Of a stretch of DNA of 63,850 nucleotides, positions 20,069 through 30,941 are shown one piece after another. Origin of the DNA: Lentilactobacillus senioris DSM 24302 = JCM 17472 (GTDB lineage Bacteria; Bacillota; Bacilli; Lactobacillales; Lactobacillaceae); assembly GCF_001436555.1 (NCBI RefSeq), contig NZ_AYZR01000001.1, positions 1 to 63,850 on the forward strand. The letters run 5' to 3'. The position numbers and the translations under genes were made by a program. The notes under the pieces are model-generated. The model searched no databases, was not told the DNA's origin, and saw only the letters and a program-made list of their open reading frames with translations. Positions within the stretch are counted from its first letter, which is position 1. Each line of letters opens with the position of its first letter.

Positions 20069-21625
20069 CTAGTCACCATTTTTGATAGTAAAACGACGTT
20101 TATTACCGTCTTTACCATGATTATCTTTATTGTTACGACGACGGTCACGATCTCTATCGCGATCACGGTTACGACCGCCACCATTACCGCCGCGGCCTCC
20201 GCCGTTACGGTTGCCACCACGACCACCGTTACGGTTACGATCATAATGACGGTTACCACCACGGCCACCACCATTACGGCTGTTGCGACCGCCACCCTTG
20301 CCATGACGACGAGGAAGTGGACGTTCTGGGGTAATTTTAACCTTCACATTGTCACGAGTGGTTTCATTTAACAATGCAGCTACCAAGTCAGTAGCTTCAT
20401 ATTCTGATAGCAACTTGTTAGCCATATCAGCATACTTTTCAGTGTTGGTGTGCTTAATTAAGTCCCCAATTTCACTTTCAGCAGCAGTCAATTGGCCTTC
20501 AAAGGCTTCAGCATCCGAAGGTGGCTTCAATGGTAACATCCGCACCTTGGTAAGCTTTTCGATTTCACGCAAGTAATCCATTTCGTTAGGGGTAGCAAAA
20601 GTAACTGACACCCCGTGTTGACCGGCACGGCCAGTACGACCCACCCGGTGAACATAACTTTCTGGATCTTGAGGAATATCGTAGTTATAAACATGGGTAA
20701 CTCCAGAAATATCAATTCCTCGAGCAGCCACATCAGTAGCAACTAAGATATCAATCTTACCTTGCTTGAATTCGCGCATAATTTGAGTCCGACGTGATTG
20801 AGTCAAGTCACCGTGCAAGCCGGCAGCCTTGTAGCCACGCATTTCAAGTCCCTTAGAAACTTCATCAACCCGGCGCTTAGTCCGGCCAAAGACGATAGTT
20901 ACTTCTGGTTCTTGAACGTCAAAGAAGCGAGTCATAGTATCAAACTTTTCGTATTCTTTAACTCGAACATAGTATTGATCGATTAAGTCAGTAGTTAATT
21001 CCTTAGCCTTAATCTTAACGTGAGTTGGGTCCTTCATGAATTGAACTCCAACCCGCTTGATTTCAGGAGGCATAGTTGCTGAGAAGAGCAAAGTTTGCCG
21101 GCCTTCTTCAGGAGTTTCTTTGATGATGGATTCGATGTCTTCTAAAAAGCCCATATTAAGCATTTCGTCAGCTTCATCTAATACCAAGAACTTCAAGTGA
21201 TCAAGCCGTAATGTCTTGCGGTGAATATGGTCTAAAATTCGGCCAGGAGTTCCTACCACAATTTGGGGCTTGTTCTTCAATGAGTTAATCTGACGACGAA
21301 TGTCGGCCCCACCATAAACTACTTGAACCTTTGCATGTTCATCCTTACCTAACCGGTAAAGTTCTTCTTGCGTTTGAATTGCCAATTCCCGAGTTGGTGA
21401 GATAACCAACGCTTGTACATGGGGATCGTTTAAGTCAATTTGTTGTAAAATTGGTAGACCAAAAGCGGCCGTTTTACCGGTACCGGTTTGGGCTTGGCCA
21501 ATGACGTCTTGGCCTTTTAATACCAACGGAATAGTTTCCGCTTGAATCGGAGTGGCTTCTTCAAAACCACTAGCTTCGATAGCTGATAAAATGCTATCTG
21601 ATAATCCTAATTCGCTAAACTTCAA
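20069..21625 (-). CDS. cshA: DEAD-box RNA helicase CshA
   Basis: Unwinds structured RNA, linked in Firmicutes to cold adaptation and the RNA degradosome. The 518-aa protein has a Q motif (GFEEATPIQAETIP), Walker A AQTGTGKT, PTRELA, DEAD, SAT, and the HRVGRTGRAG motif VI, in order. The C-terminal tail (about 430-510) is a run of Arg/Gly/Asn and Arg/Asp repeats, probably RNA-binding. The start is TTG with GGAGG 8 nt upstream. An untranslated leader of more than 100 nt is likely. Confidence 0.96.
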   Translation of the reverse strand: MKFSELGLSDSILSAIEASGFEEATPIQAETIPLVLKGQDVIGQAQTGTGKTAAFGLPILQQIDLNDPHVQALVISPTRELAIQTQEELYRLGKDEHAKVQVVYGGADIRRQINSLKNKPQIVVGTPGRILDHIHRKTLRLDHLKFLVLDEADEMLNMGFLEDIESIIKETPEEGRQTLLFSATMPPEIKRVGVQFMKDPTHVKIKAKELTTDLIDQYYVRVKEYEKFDTMTRFFDVQEPEVTIVFGRTKRRVDEVSKGLEMRGYKAAGLHGDLTQSRRTQIMREFKQGKIDILVATDVAARGIDISGVTHVYNYDIPQDPESYVHRVGRTGRAGQHGVSVTFATPNEMDYLREIEKLTKVRMLPLKPPSDAEAFEGQLTAAESEIGDLIKHTNTEKYADMANKLLSEYEATDLVAALLNETTRDNVKVKITPERPLPRRHGKGGGRNSRNGGGRGGNRHYDRNRNGGRGGNRNGGGRGGNGGGRNRDRDRDRDRRRNNKDNHGKDGNKRRFTIKNGD

Positions 21626-21825
21626 AAATGTTTCCTCCTATATATGAAACAATCAGTGATTCCATAGCCAACTAACGAAAAATCCGTCCGCCATGCTTCG
21701 TTGACTACTTGATCAGATAATTATTAATTACGAAATAACTTGTCTAGTTTACTACTTTAAATACCATTAGGCAACCATGATTGCTTAAATAAATCCTTAA
21801 TCCTTTTGTGGCACCGCTACCAATC
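21626..21825 (-). promoter_or_regulatory. cshA upstream region and probable long leader
   Basis: This 200-bp region between the murF terminator and cshA has no ORF. A TAGACA-like -35 lies 17 bp from a poor -10 at about 21725-21750. A possible AACGAA/TTCGTT hairpin sits in the leader near 21676-21705. The promoter assignment is weak. Confidence 0.35.
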
Positions 21826-21863
21826 AAAAAAAGGAAATCCAATTCTTATGGATTTCCTTTTTC
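21826..21863. terminator. murF intrinsic terminator
   Basis: Stem AAGGAAATCCA / TGGATTTCCTT with flanking A and T runs, directly after the murF stop on the minus strand. Confidence 0.9.
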
Positions 21864-21870
21864 TTCATAT

Positions 21871-23253
21871 CTAATTAGTTAAATCAGCCACTACTTTTTC
21901 TAAGTGAAGACCGTGACTAGCCTTCAGCATAACTTCATCTTGAGCCGTTACATCGGCTTGTAAATCAGAACTGAGTTGTTCTAACTGATCAGCAGTATAA
22001 TAGTGAACATTTTGTGGTTCATACTTAGTTAACAAGCGATCCCGTAATGCCGCCATATCTGATCCAATCAAATAAACAGTGTCGATTTGGTTAGGATCTA
22101 AATCAGCTGCCAAATCGGCATGCATTTGGACAGACTGCGCACCTAGCTCTAACATGTCTCCCAAGACAACAATGTGTCGGCCTTCTGTATTAGTTTTACT
22201 AAAGGCAGCGAGGACTTCTTTAGCCGCAGTAGGATTAGAATTATATACATCGGATAAAATTGCTTCACCTTTATTACCAGATAGCCATTCTGTCCGGTTT
22301 TTAGTGATCGCAAAATGTTCCAAAGCTCCTTGAATTACTTGATCTGGAATTTGGAAAATATTCCCCACTTCAATAGCTGCCAGCGCATTATCGACGTTGT
22401 AATCTCCAATTAACGGAATTTTAAAATCGATCGTTGGATCGTCATTAACCTTAAAGGAGGTTTCAAAACGTCCGTCAGCTACCTCCGTAGCATAAAGATC
22501 ATCGCTAGCTTGGCGGCCAAAGGTCCGTTGTTCCATATCTAAAGTGGTAGCTCGTTCACGTAGTAATGGTTCATCACCATTATAAACAAAGAAGCCATCC
22601 TCCTTTAAGCCATGGGTAATTTCCATCTTAGCATCGGTAATTTTATCCCTAGTCCCAAAGAATTCGATATGAGCTTCACCAATCATGGTAATCACCGCTA
22701 CATCAGGTTGAACTAACTTACTTAAGAAGTCTAACTGACCTGGTCGATCCATTCCTAGTTCGATCACTAAGAATTCAGTATTAGCTTCCATTTGTAAAAT
22801 AGTGTAAGGCACTCCGATTTCGTTATTAAAATTGTCATAGGTTTTAGTAACGTTAAAATCCTGACTTAAAATAGCCGCAATCATATCCTTAGTAGTAGTT
22901 TTCCCGTTACTACCAGTAACTGCCACTACTCGTGGGTTGATTTTAGTTAGATAGTATTGGCTTAATTTTTGATAAGCCGCCAAAGGATCATCAACTACTA
23001 AGACCGGCAAATCTTGAGGGCGAAAATCAACCCGTTCTTTGCTCCACAAAGTAGCATTAGCGCCATTTGCAATTGCACTAGCTATGTAATCGTGACCATC
23101 ATGAGCTCCCTGTAAAGGAACAAACAAGTCGCCAGCTTCAATATTTCGGCTGTCGAAATTAGTACCGGTCACTTCTACTGCTAACTGTTCTTCATTTAGA
23201 TAAGTTTCATCCGCATTAATTGCTTTGGCAATTTCTGAGACTGCCATTTTCAT
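21871..23253 (-). CDS. murF: UDP-MurNAc-tripeptide--D-Ala-D-Ala ligase
   Basis: Adds the D-Ala-D-Ala dipeptide to UDP-MurNAc-tripeptide, the last cytoplasmic step of peptidoglycan precursor synthesis. The 460-aa Mur ligase has the N-terminal NFDSRNIEAGDLFVPLQG, the P-loop VVAVTGSNGKTTTKDM (about 110), ELGMDRPGQL and the C-terminal DVYNSNP ADP-binding region. ATG start with GGAGCG about 8 nt upstream. It follows an uncharacterised gene by 52 nt on the same strand. Confidence 0.95.
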   Translation of the reverse strand: MKMAVSEIAKAINADETYLNEEQLAVEVTGTNFDSRNIEAGDLFVPLQGAHDGHDYIASAIANGANATLWSKERVDFRPQDLPVLVVDDPLAAYQKLSQYYLTKINPRVVAVTGSNGKTTTKDMIAAILSQDFNVTKTYDNFNNEIGVPYTILQMEANTEFLVIELGMDRPGQLDFLSKLVQPDVAVITMIGEAHIEFFGTRDKITDAKMEITHGLKEDGFFVYNGDEPLLRERATTLDMEQRTFGRQASDDLYATEVADGRFETSFKVNDDPTIDFKIPLIGDYNVDNALAAIEVGNIFQIPDQVIQGALEHFAITKNRTEWLSGNKGEAILSDVYNSNPTAAKEVLAAFSKTNTEGRHIVVLGDMLELGAQSVQMHADLAADLDPNQIDTVYLIGSDMAALRDRLLTKYEPQNVHYYTADQLEQLSSDLQADVTAQDEVMLKASHGLHLEKVVADLTN

Positions 23254-23305
23254 TTTTAAATCGCTCCAATAGCTTAGTAAATTTATGAATTAATCGCTTA
23301 ATTGC

Positions 23306-24055
23306 TTAGGTCCATTCTAGATCCCATTGCGATGTTTGAATATTATACATTAAATTGCCAATGATTTCAGCGTTTTCTGCAATTGACTGAGTACGTAAGA
23401 TCATGGCTGCTTGATCTGGATTCTTAGGAGCCAACAATGGAATGCGATAAACCTTGCGTCTTTCATTTAAAGCATCGAATAAAATAAACAAACCATCATT
23501 ACCCTTAGTAATTAAATCTAATAGAATTGGTCGATCAATGTCCTTAATTGCTAATGGTCGTAAAAAGACCCGACGAGAATTATGACTATCCCGCAAATTA
23601 CGCTTAATACTGATCTCTAGCACATGATTAAATGCTGAAAATCTACGATAATAAGATCGAACCGTCCCGTCTGCTTGCTCCAAATAAATATATTGATTCA
23701 ATAGCTTGGAAGAAAACGGCCGGTTCATCGGGGTGCCCATATGAGTTAAATATAATAGCTCCGCGATTTCCGGCGCCATTAAACTATTTAACCCATCAAT
23801 ATCATTAAAATCAATAAATTTTTTAGGGTCGCTAGACTTGGATAAGAGATAATGTCTTACCTCGTTAGCCCCACTCACCAAATTAAAACGGGAATGAGAA
23901 TTATAACCGTTAGCAGCGTTTTCATTGTCTTGTAATAAAACAATATTTTCTGGCAACTGTTCTAAGCCATTCACATAATCAGCAGTGGTAACGCCCATTG
24001 ATAAAACCATGTTACTAATTGGGTTCGTATTAATAAAAACAAAACTCCCCGGCAT
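23306..24055 (-). CDS. Conserved-looking protein of unknown function upstream of murF
   Basis: I do not recognise this 249-aa protein. It has no signal peptide, no membrane segment and no obvious catalytic motif. It is rich in Asn/Leu/Ile with regular alpha/beta alternation. Segments such as NENAANGYNSHSRFN, YYRRFSAFNHVLEISIKRN and a basic stretch RDSHNSRRVFLRP stand out. Its ribosome-binding site is strong (CGGAGGAG 5 nt before ATG), so it is expressed. It probably shares a transcript with murF. Confidence 0.7.
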   Translation of the reverse strand: MPGSFVFINTNPISNMVLSMGVTTADYVNGLEQLPENIVLLQDNENAANGYNSHSRFNLVSGANEVRHYLLSKSSDPKKFIDFNDIDGLNSLMAPEIAELLYLTHMGTPMNRPFSSKLLNQYIYLEQADGTVRSYYRRFSAFNHVLEISIKRNLRDSHNSRRVFLRPLAIKDIDRPILLDLITKGNDGLFILFDALNERRKVYRIPLLAPKNPDQAAMILRTQSIAENAEIIGNLMYNIQTSQWDLEWT

Positions 24056-24091
24056 TAATTCTCCTCCGTTCTTCGTAGTCTCGTAACTCTA

Positions 24092-24097
24092 ATTGTA
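24092..24097 (-). promoter_or_regulatory. Possible promoter of the gene upstream of murF
   Basis: Minus-strand TACAAT 37 bp before the start codon. A CACAT-TAA-ATGTG inverted repeat (24106-24118) lies just upstream of it. The -35 spacing is not ideal. Confidence 0.4.
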
Positions 24098-24178
24098 CAC
24101 TTAATCACATTAAATGTGTTCAACAAAAAGCCAAAATCTTAATTTCATTAATTTGCGTTTCCACCAGATTACTGGTAG

Positions 24179-24184
24179 TATAAT
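24179..24184 (+). promoter_or_regulatory. Promoter of the phosphatase gene
   Basis: A TATAAT 31 bp before the start codon. The spacer upstream holds the inverted repeat ACCAG-ATTA-CTGGT; the -35 is weak. Confidence 0.5.
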
Positions 24185-24215
24185 CTAATTAATATTTTTC
24201 GAGGATTGATTAATT

Positions 24216-24686
24216 ATGGTAAAAGTACTTTTTGTTTGTTTAGGTAATATTTGCCGGTCACCAATGGCCGAAGCAATGTTTACTAAACTAGTAGCCGACG
24301 AAAATTTAAGTGATCAAATCATAGTAGATTCAGCTGGTACCAGTAGCGAAGAGGAGGGCAATCACGCTCATCCCGGCGCTCAAGCTGAACTGAAGCGTCA
24401 CGGAATTGATGGTTCGCACTTAATTTCTCGGCCCATTACTACCGCTGATTTTGAATCTGCAGATTTAATTTTAACCATGGATGCTTCCAACAAACACAAT
24501 CTCGAACGGATGGCTCCTGCTGACGATCGTGATAAAATTCATCTTTGCTATGATATTTTACCGACCAAACAAGGGGACGAGATTCCGGACCCTTGGTATG
24601 ACCATCGTTTTGATCGGACGTACCGTCAGTTAGCTGAAACCCTTCCAGCTTGGTTAGACGCTATTAAACGCCAAAATCAACTTTAA
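24216..24686 (+). CDS. Low-molecular-weight protein-tyrosine phosphatase
   Basis: The 156-aa LMW-PTP has the N-terminal P-loop VCLGNICRSPMAEA (Cys8, Arg14) and the general-acid loop DPWYDHRFDRTY. It probably dephosphorylates phosphotyrosine in proteins, possibly in exopolysaccharide control, but no tyrosine-kinase gene is nearby. ATG with GAGGA about 9 nt upstream. It ends one base before the sortase stop, so the two genes converge with no gap. Confidence 0.92.
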   Translation: MVKVLFVCLGNICRSPMAEAMFTKLVADENLSDQIIVDSAGTSSEEEGNHAHPGAQAELKRHGIDGSHLISRPITTADFESADLILTMDASNKHNLERMAPADDRDKIHLCYDILPTKQGDEIPDPWYDHRFDRTYRQLAETLPAWLDAIKRQNQL

Positions 24687-25379
24687 CTAACTATTAACGG
24701 GCCCGTTCAAGGCTCGTTTTATTTTGGGCTCAGCTTGATTAAGCGAATAGCTCTTCAAATATCTACCACGTATCATTAGCCTGCCGGCACCAGTGGCATC
24801 ACAGGTTATTAACGTAATAATTGGACGTTGGGTTTGATTAATCACGTCTACGTCAGTTGCTGCAATGAATTGGCGTTTATAGATTCGATATTCATAAACT
24901 GTTTTCATATTAGTGAGATAGATTAATTGACCGGCTTGCGCTTTAGTATATAACGGCCCAAATAAAATATTAGAATCAACCATGTGGTGGCCTGCTAATG
25001 GATAATTTCCAGTTCCCATCTTTTGATCCGCTCTCATAGTTCCTGCAGCTAACGCTAAGGTATCATTAGATACCCCTAATTCGATTGGTAAATGCAAGCC
25101 AATTTGTGGAATTAAAATTTGGCCGGCTATCTGTACTTTGTTAGGCTGTGAGCGAGCTTTAACTACCTGTTGAACACCCAGACTTTTTACCTTACTGAAA
25201 TTATAATCTGCTTTTTTCGGTTGCGCTTTAGCAACCTTGTCACGAGTAATTTCAGGTTGATAGCTTTTAATAAGCCAATAACTAACTTGACGGTTAAATA
25301 TTAACAGCAACGCCACAATCGTGATTATGGCAATTAGGCTGGCTTTAAGGACGGTCTTAATCTTAGATTTTTGAGCCAT
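24687..25379 (-). CDS. srtA: Class A sortase
   Basis: Membrane transpeptidase that cleaves LPxTG-type surface proteins and joins them to peptidoglycan. The 230-aa protein has an N-terminal TM anchor (about 9-28) and a sortase beta-barrel with catalytic His131 (PLAGHH), Cys193 (TLITCDATG) and an Arg at about 200-206. ATG with AAGGAGAAG upstream. No LPxTG substrate gene is in the window, as is usual for housekeeping sortases. Confidence 0.92.
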   Translation of the reverse strand: MAQKSKIKTVLKASLIAIITIVALLLIFNRQVSYWLIKSYQPEITRDKVAKAQPKKADYNFSKVKSLGVQQVVKARSQPNKVQIAGQILIPQIGLHLPIELGVSNDTLALAAGTMRADQKMGTGNYPLAGHHMVDSNILFGPLYTKAQAGQLIYLTNMKTVYEYRIYKRQFIAATDVDVINQTQRPIITLITCDATGAGRLMIRGRYLKSYSLNQAEPKIKRALNGPVNS

Positions 25380-25434
25380 ATACTTCTCCTTTGATTTCTC
25401 AATACCAATATTTTAAGTAAGGAAGGTTTACATT

Positions 25435-26652
25435 TTGACAACTGATTCATCACCCGCGCCGAATAGCTGGCGCAAAAATTTATTTATCCTCTGGTTTGGA
25501 ACTTTTATGACCGGAATTGGGTTTAGTGAAGTAATGCCGTTTTTATCACTTTACGTTGATTCTTTAGGGAACTTCACCCATGCCCAACTTAGTTTATATA
25601 GTGGGTTAGCCTTTTCTGCTACCTACTTAGTTTCAGCAATTGCATCACCACTTTGGGGGCAACTAGCTGATCGAACTGGTAGAAAGGCCATGTTATTACG
25701 GGCATCACTTGGGATGGCGTTTGTTTTTGCCTCCATGGGATTAGTTACCAACGTTTGGCAGTTAATCATCGCTCGTTTGATTCAAGGGGTGTTCTCCGGT
25801 TACATTAGTAATGCCAACGCCTTAATTGCTACTCAAGTACCTAAAGAAAAGAGTGGGCAAGCATTAGGAACGCTTACTACCGGTGTGGTATCCGGGACTT
25901 TATTAGGACCCCTTTTAGGAGGAACGTTGGCTTCTATTTTTACTTACCGAGTTACCTTCTTCATCACCGGTGCCATCTTACTTTCCGTCTTTATTTTAAC
26001 CCTTTTCTTTGTTCATGAAAAATTTACTCCAGTGAAAAAAACAGAAATGTTAGATACCAAGGGAGTAATTGCTGATCTAAAGGCTCCTAAGTTAGTCTTT
26101 GGGATGTTCATTACCACTATGATCATTCAAGCCTCTAATAACTCTATTTCGCCTATTCTCTCACTGTATGTCCGGCAAATTATGCATGGAAGTTTGCAAG
26201 CCACCTTCTTTGCCGGAATAGTTGCTTCGATTCCAGGTATTGCTACATTAGTAGCGGCTCCTAAATTAGGAGGACTCGGTGATCGAATCGGCACCGAAAG
26301 AGTGTTAATGGCTGGCTTTTGCTTAGCCGTAGTAGTTTATATCCCAATGGCATTTGTTACTAATGTTTGGCAGTTAATTGGATTACGCTTCATTATGGGA
26401 ATCGCAGACGCCGCTATGTTACCTGCTGTTCAAGCCATTTTAGCTAAAAATACACCTCCTGAAGTTACCGGTCGGATTTTTAGTTGGAATCAGGCCTTTC
26501 AATCACTAGGAAACGTTGTTGGCCCTATTATTGGATCGCTAGTTTCTACTCAGTTTAATTATTCGGGAGTATTCATCTCTACATCCGTTCTAGTATTAAT
26601 TAACTTATTGTTAGTTTCCAAAGAAACTAAGGAACTTCGTAAAAGTCATTAA
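25435..26652 (+). CDS. MFS multidrug exporter, PmrA/MdtG-like
   Basis: The 405-aa integral membrane protein has about 12 TM helices. The MFS motif A is in loop 2-3 (GQLADRTGRKAMLLR), with a matching GGLGDRIGTERVLM between helices 8 and 9. The DHA1 drug:H+ antiporter type is likely; the substrate is unknown. The start is TTG with GGAAGG 8 nt upstream; no ATG is available near the first TM. Divergent from the sortase gene with 55 bp between. Confidence 0.85.
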   Translation: MTTDSSPAPNSWRKNLFILWFGTFMTGIGFSEVMPFLSLYVDSLGNFTHAQLSLYSGLAFSATYLVSAIASPLWGQLADRTGRKAMLLRASLGMAFVFASMGLVTNVWQLIIARLIQGVFSGYISNANALIATQVPKEKSGQALGTLTTGVVSGTLLGPLLGGTLASIFTYRVTFFITGAILLSVFILTLFFVHEKFTPVKKTEMLDTKGVIADLKAPKLVFGMFITTMIIQASNNSISPILSLYVRQIMHGSLQATFFAGIVASIPGIATLVAAPKLGGLGDRIGTERVLMAGFCLAVVVYIPMAFVTNVWQLIGLRFIMGIADAAMLPAVQAILAKNTPPEVTGRIFSWNQAFQSLGNVVGPIIGSLVSTQFNYSGVFISTSVLVLINLLLVSKETKELRKSH

Positions 26653-26653
26653 T

Positions 26654-26686
26654 AAAAACCAGTTAACAAGAGTTAACTGGTTTTTT
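26654..26686 (+). terminator. Terminator of the MFS gene
   Basis: Stem AACCAGTTAAC / GTTAACTGGTT followed by T6, directly after the MFS stop codon. Confidence 0.85.
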
Positions 26687-26691
26687 AGTAC

Positions 26692-26721
26692 AAAAAAACG
26701 ACCCTTCCGAAGAAGAGTCGT
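26692..26721 (-). terminator. rpmE2 intrinsic terminator
   Basis: Ten-bp stem with one G-U pair and a TTCG tetraloop, followed on the minus strand by T7, just after the rpmE2 stop. Confidence 0.85.
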
Positions 26722-26732
26722 AAATGGTCTGC

Positions 26733-26975
26733 TTATTTGAGGCCGTATTTCTTGTTGAAACGATCCACTGCACCGTCGGCTTGAGTAAACTTTTGCTTAC
26801 CAGTGTAGAATGGATGTGAGTCTGATGAAATTTCAACACGAATCAATGGGTAAGTTTTACCTTCAAATTCGGTTGTTTCGTCAGAATGCTTAGTAGAACC
26901 AGCTAAAAACTTAGCGCCAGTACTTGAATCTTGAAATACAACTTCGTGGTAATCTGGATGAATTCCTTGTTTCAT
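26733..26975 (-). CDS. rpmE2: 50S ribosomal protein L31 type B
   Basis: The 80-aa protein ([16 protein letters not shown], then [13 protein letters not shown] and RFNKKYG) is bL31 without the CxxC zinc site of the type A protein, so it is the zinc-independent paralogue. The start ATG has GGAGCG 8 nt upstream; the nine-codon extension is rejected. In Bacillus the type B form is under Zur control; here no clear Zur box is seen at this gene. A zinc-type ABC transporter with a Zur-like box lies elsewhere in the window. Confidence 0.95.
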   Translation of the reverse strand: MKQGIHPDYHEVVFQDSSTGAKFLAGSTKHSDETTEFEGKTYPLIRVEISSDSHPFYTGKQKFTQADGAVDRFNKKYGLK

Positions 26976-27039
26976 AATTATCGCTCCTTTGCCCTGAATC
27001 ATTTGTTGATCCAGAGATTATCGATTAGTCAACTTAATT

Positions 27040-27068
27040 AGTTTAGCATACGTTTGAACTGCTGACAA
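27040..27068 (-). promoter_or_regulatory. rpmE2 promoter
   Basis: TTGTCA (27063-27068) and TAAACT (27040-27045), 17-bp spacer, on the minus strand, beginning right after the murA stop. Confidence 0.6.
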
Positions 27069-27069
27069 G

Positions 27070-28353
27070 TTAAAACTTAGGTTCTTCAGCCGCTAATGAA
27101 ACATCAGCGCCAATTGCCCTTAACTTATCAATAATACTACCATATCCTCGCAGGATATTATCAGCTTGCCGAATTTCGGTAGTGCCTTCTGCCATCAGAC
27201 CGGTGATTACTAACGCAGCACCCGCTCTAATTTCTCCAGCTTCTACAACTGCACCGTGTAAATTAGTTGATGGATCCACCACAATCAATCCCTCTTCAAT
27301 ATCTTCAGAGTAGATTCGAGCCCCCATCCGTTGCAATTCAGCAATGTGTTTAACCCGTTGTGGATAAATAGTATCAATAATTGTACTTCTACCAGTAGCC
27401 TTAAATAATAATGGCGTAATGGGTTGCTGTAAATCAGTGGCAAAGCCAGGAAACGGCATTACTTTCACTGAAACCGGCTTAAGATCTTTGGAAGGTCCTA
27501 CAAAGGCACTGTCTTCATAAATAGTTAGATCACAGCCCATTTCTTCTAACTTAGCAGTAAAGGATTCTAGATGTTCCGGAATAATATTATTAATCCGAAT
27601 TCCGTCTCCAACCGCCGCAGCCAATGAAAGATAAGTACCAGCTTCAATTCGGTCCGGAATAATCGTGTGGGTGTTTTGAGCAACTAGCTTATCTACCCCT
27701 TCGATTCTGATAACATCAGTTCCGGCACCACGAATATTAGCCCCCATATTATTAAGGAAAGTAGCAATATCAATGATTTCTGGTTCTTTGGCAGCATTAC
27801 CAATAGTAGTAGTTCCTGGAGCTTTAACAGCAGCCAAAATGGCATTAATCGTTGCCCCAACAGAAACCATGTCCATGAAGATTTGAGCCCCATGAAGGCC
27901 GTCTTCTCCAGTTTTCATAGTAACCGTTCCGTCTTTTTCGGTAACTTCAGCACCTAATGCCCGAAACGCCTTAATATGTTGATCAATTGGTCGAGGACCA
28001 ATATTGTCACCACCCGGAAAAGTAACTACTGCCCGGTGAAAGCGTCCTAATAGCGCCCCCATAAAGTAATATGAAGCTCGTAAACTTTTGATGGCCTTAC
28101 TTGGCAATGGCCCCTCTTCAATATTAGTAGGATCGATGGTTAACACGTCTCCCGTAAAATCTGATTTAACGTTCATGGATTCTAGAATGACCATTAAATT
28201 ATGGACATCTAAAATATCGGGAACCGAATCAAATCTAACCGGTGTATCAGCCAAAATCGCAGCAGGAATTAGCGCAACGGTGCTATTTTTAGCACCACCA
28301 ATTGTTATTTCACCGGAAAGTCGGTGTCCACCCTTAACTATTAATTTATTCAT
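27070..28353 (-). CDS. murA: UDP-GlcNAc 1-carboxyvinyltransferase MurA, Cys-to-Asp variant
   Basis: First committed step of peptidoglycan synthesis: transfers enolpyruvate from PEP to UDP-GlcNAc. The 427-aa protein is full length, with the active-site Lys in GGAKNST (about 21) and DQHIKAF. At residue 116 the usual catalytic Cys of PGGCxIGPRP is Asp ([10 protein letters not shown]; codon GAC at 28006-28008). Enzymes with Asp here are active and are known to escape fosfomycin. The start is the ATG at 28351-28353 with GAGGAAAG upstream. It may be a MurA1 or MurA2 paralogue; a second copy could exist outside the window. Confidence 0.95.
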   Translation of the reverse strand: MNKLIVKGGHRLSGEITIGGAKNSTVALIPAAILADTPVRFDSVPDILDVHNLMVILESMNVKSDFTGDVLTIDPTNIEEGPLPSKAIKSLRASYYFMGALLGRFHRAVVTFPGGDNIGPRPIDQHIKAFRALGAEVTEKDGTVTMKTGEDGLHGAQIFMDMVSVGATINAILAAVKAPGTTTIGNAAKEPEIIDIATFLNNMGANIRGAGTDVIRIEGVDKLVAQNTHTIIPDRIEAGTYLSLAAAVGDGIRINNIIPEHLESFTAKLEEMGCDLTIYEDSAFVGPSKDLKPVSVKVMPFPGFATDLQQPITPLLFKATGRSTIIDTIYPQRVKHIAELQRMGARIYSEDIEEGLIVVDPSTNLHGAVVEAGEIRAGAALVITGLMAEGTTEIRQADNILRGYGSIIDKLRAIGADVSLAAEEPKF

Positions 28354-28385
28354 CGACAACTTTCCTCACTTTATTACATTCGTCC

Positions 28386-28487
28386 AATATACTGTATCAT
28401 CAAATATATTAAAGAAACAGCATTAAAAATACAACACTAAGTGAGAAATTAGGTGAAAATGTAATATTTATCTAATATTAATGTCAA
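28386..28487 (-). promoter_or_regulatory. murA promoter region
   Basis: TTGACA at 28482-28487 and a TATATT -10 at 28386-28391 are too far apart to be one promoter. The second is the better placed candidate (33 bp before the start). No terminator follows pyrG, so read-through into murA is also possible. Confidence 0.4.
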
Positions 28488-28494
28488 CTAAGGA

Positions 28495-30247
<1,753 letters not shown>

Positions 30248-30255
30248 GTTAAAAT

Positions 30256-30897
30256 TTATTCATCCCGATTATCAAAATCGAAATCCGCATCAGTACCGTC
30301 TTCTGCGTCATCATCGTCATCTTCGCCAATTAACTCAGATTCATCTAAATCAGTTAATTCACCTTCGATGCCATCTGGTAGATCGTCGTCATCATTTGCA
30401 TCGGTATCATCGACGTCTTCCATATCTTTGCTGTACTTACCAAGGTCTGCAGAACCATCTTCTGCTACCCCTTCATCGTCAACAAATTCTTCGTCTTGAT
30501 CTTCTGGATCATCATCATCGTAATCGATAACGTCATCGTCGTCAGAAGCATCTGCCAAGAAGGCATTAACTTTACGACGTTTCTTACGCTTAGGCCGATC
30601 TTCATCGTCATCATCCGTGTGGACAGTGGCTTCATCAATCGAATCGTATGGGTACCAAGTTCTTAAGCCCCAGGTATTATCCCCCAGCGAGATGAAGCTG
30701 CCATCAACGTTTAGGTCAGTATAAAATTGAGCGAGTCGTTCTCTGATCTCTTTGTTACTATCTCCCAAATATTCCTGCACCGCATTTGCTAAATCTGCAA
30801 ATGGCATGGTATCTCCATGTTTTGCAAGAATCGCGTGGGCAACTTCAATCATCGACAATTCACTTTTATTTTGGCCTTCAAAGACTTCTAATTCCAA
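30256..30897 (-). CDS. rpoE: RNA polymerase delta subunit
   Basis: The 213-aa Firmicute-specific subunit improves RNAP recycling and promoter specificity. The N-terminal HARE-HTH domain (about 10-90) contains [21 protein letters not shown] and [17 protein letters not shown] basic patch (KRKKRRK) is followed by an extremely acidic Asp/Glu tail to the C-terminus, the normal delta layout. The start is TTG with AAAGGACG about 10 nt upstream. Gene order DUF1934-rpoE-pyrG is conserved in Firmicutes. HelD, its partner in RNAP recycling, is also in this window. Confidence 0.95.
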   Translation of the reverse strand: MELEVFEGQNKSELSMIEVAHAILAKHGDTMPFADLANAVQEYLGDSNKEIRERLAQFYTDLNVDGSFISLGDNTWGLRTWYPYDSIDEATVHTDDDDEDRPKRKKRRKVNAFLADASDDDDVIDYDDDDPEDQDEEFVDDEGVAEDGSADLGKYSKDMEDVDDTDANDDDDLPDGIEGELTDLDESELIGEDDDDDAEDGTDADFDFDNRDE

Positions 30898-30941
30898 ACT
30901 GGTACACGTCCTTTCAACAGTCTAGGGATAACTATACTCGA

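Noticed and set aside
20060-20371. Plus-strand frame rich in Val, Thr and Ile opposite cshA, and repeat-like DNA at 20110-20310
   Set aside because: It is the antisense reading of the Arg/Gly/Asp-repeat tail of CshA; no ribosome-binding site, and the repeats are coding.
26976-27070. Zur box at rpmE2
   Set aside because: The promoter region lacks a convincing GTAAT-type inverted repeat, despite the type B L31 gene being Zur-controlled in Bacillus.
30250-30620. GAT/GAC-rich repetitive DNA
   Set aside because: It encodes the acidic tail of the delta subunit, normal for rpoE, not a separate repeat element.
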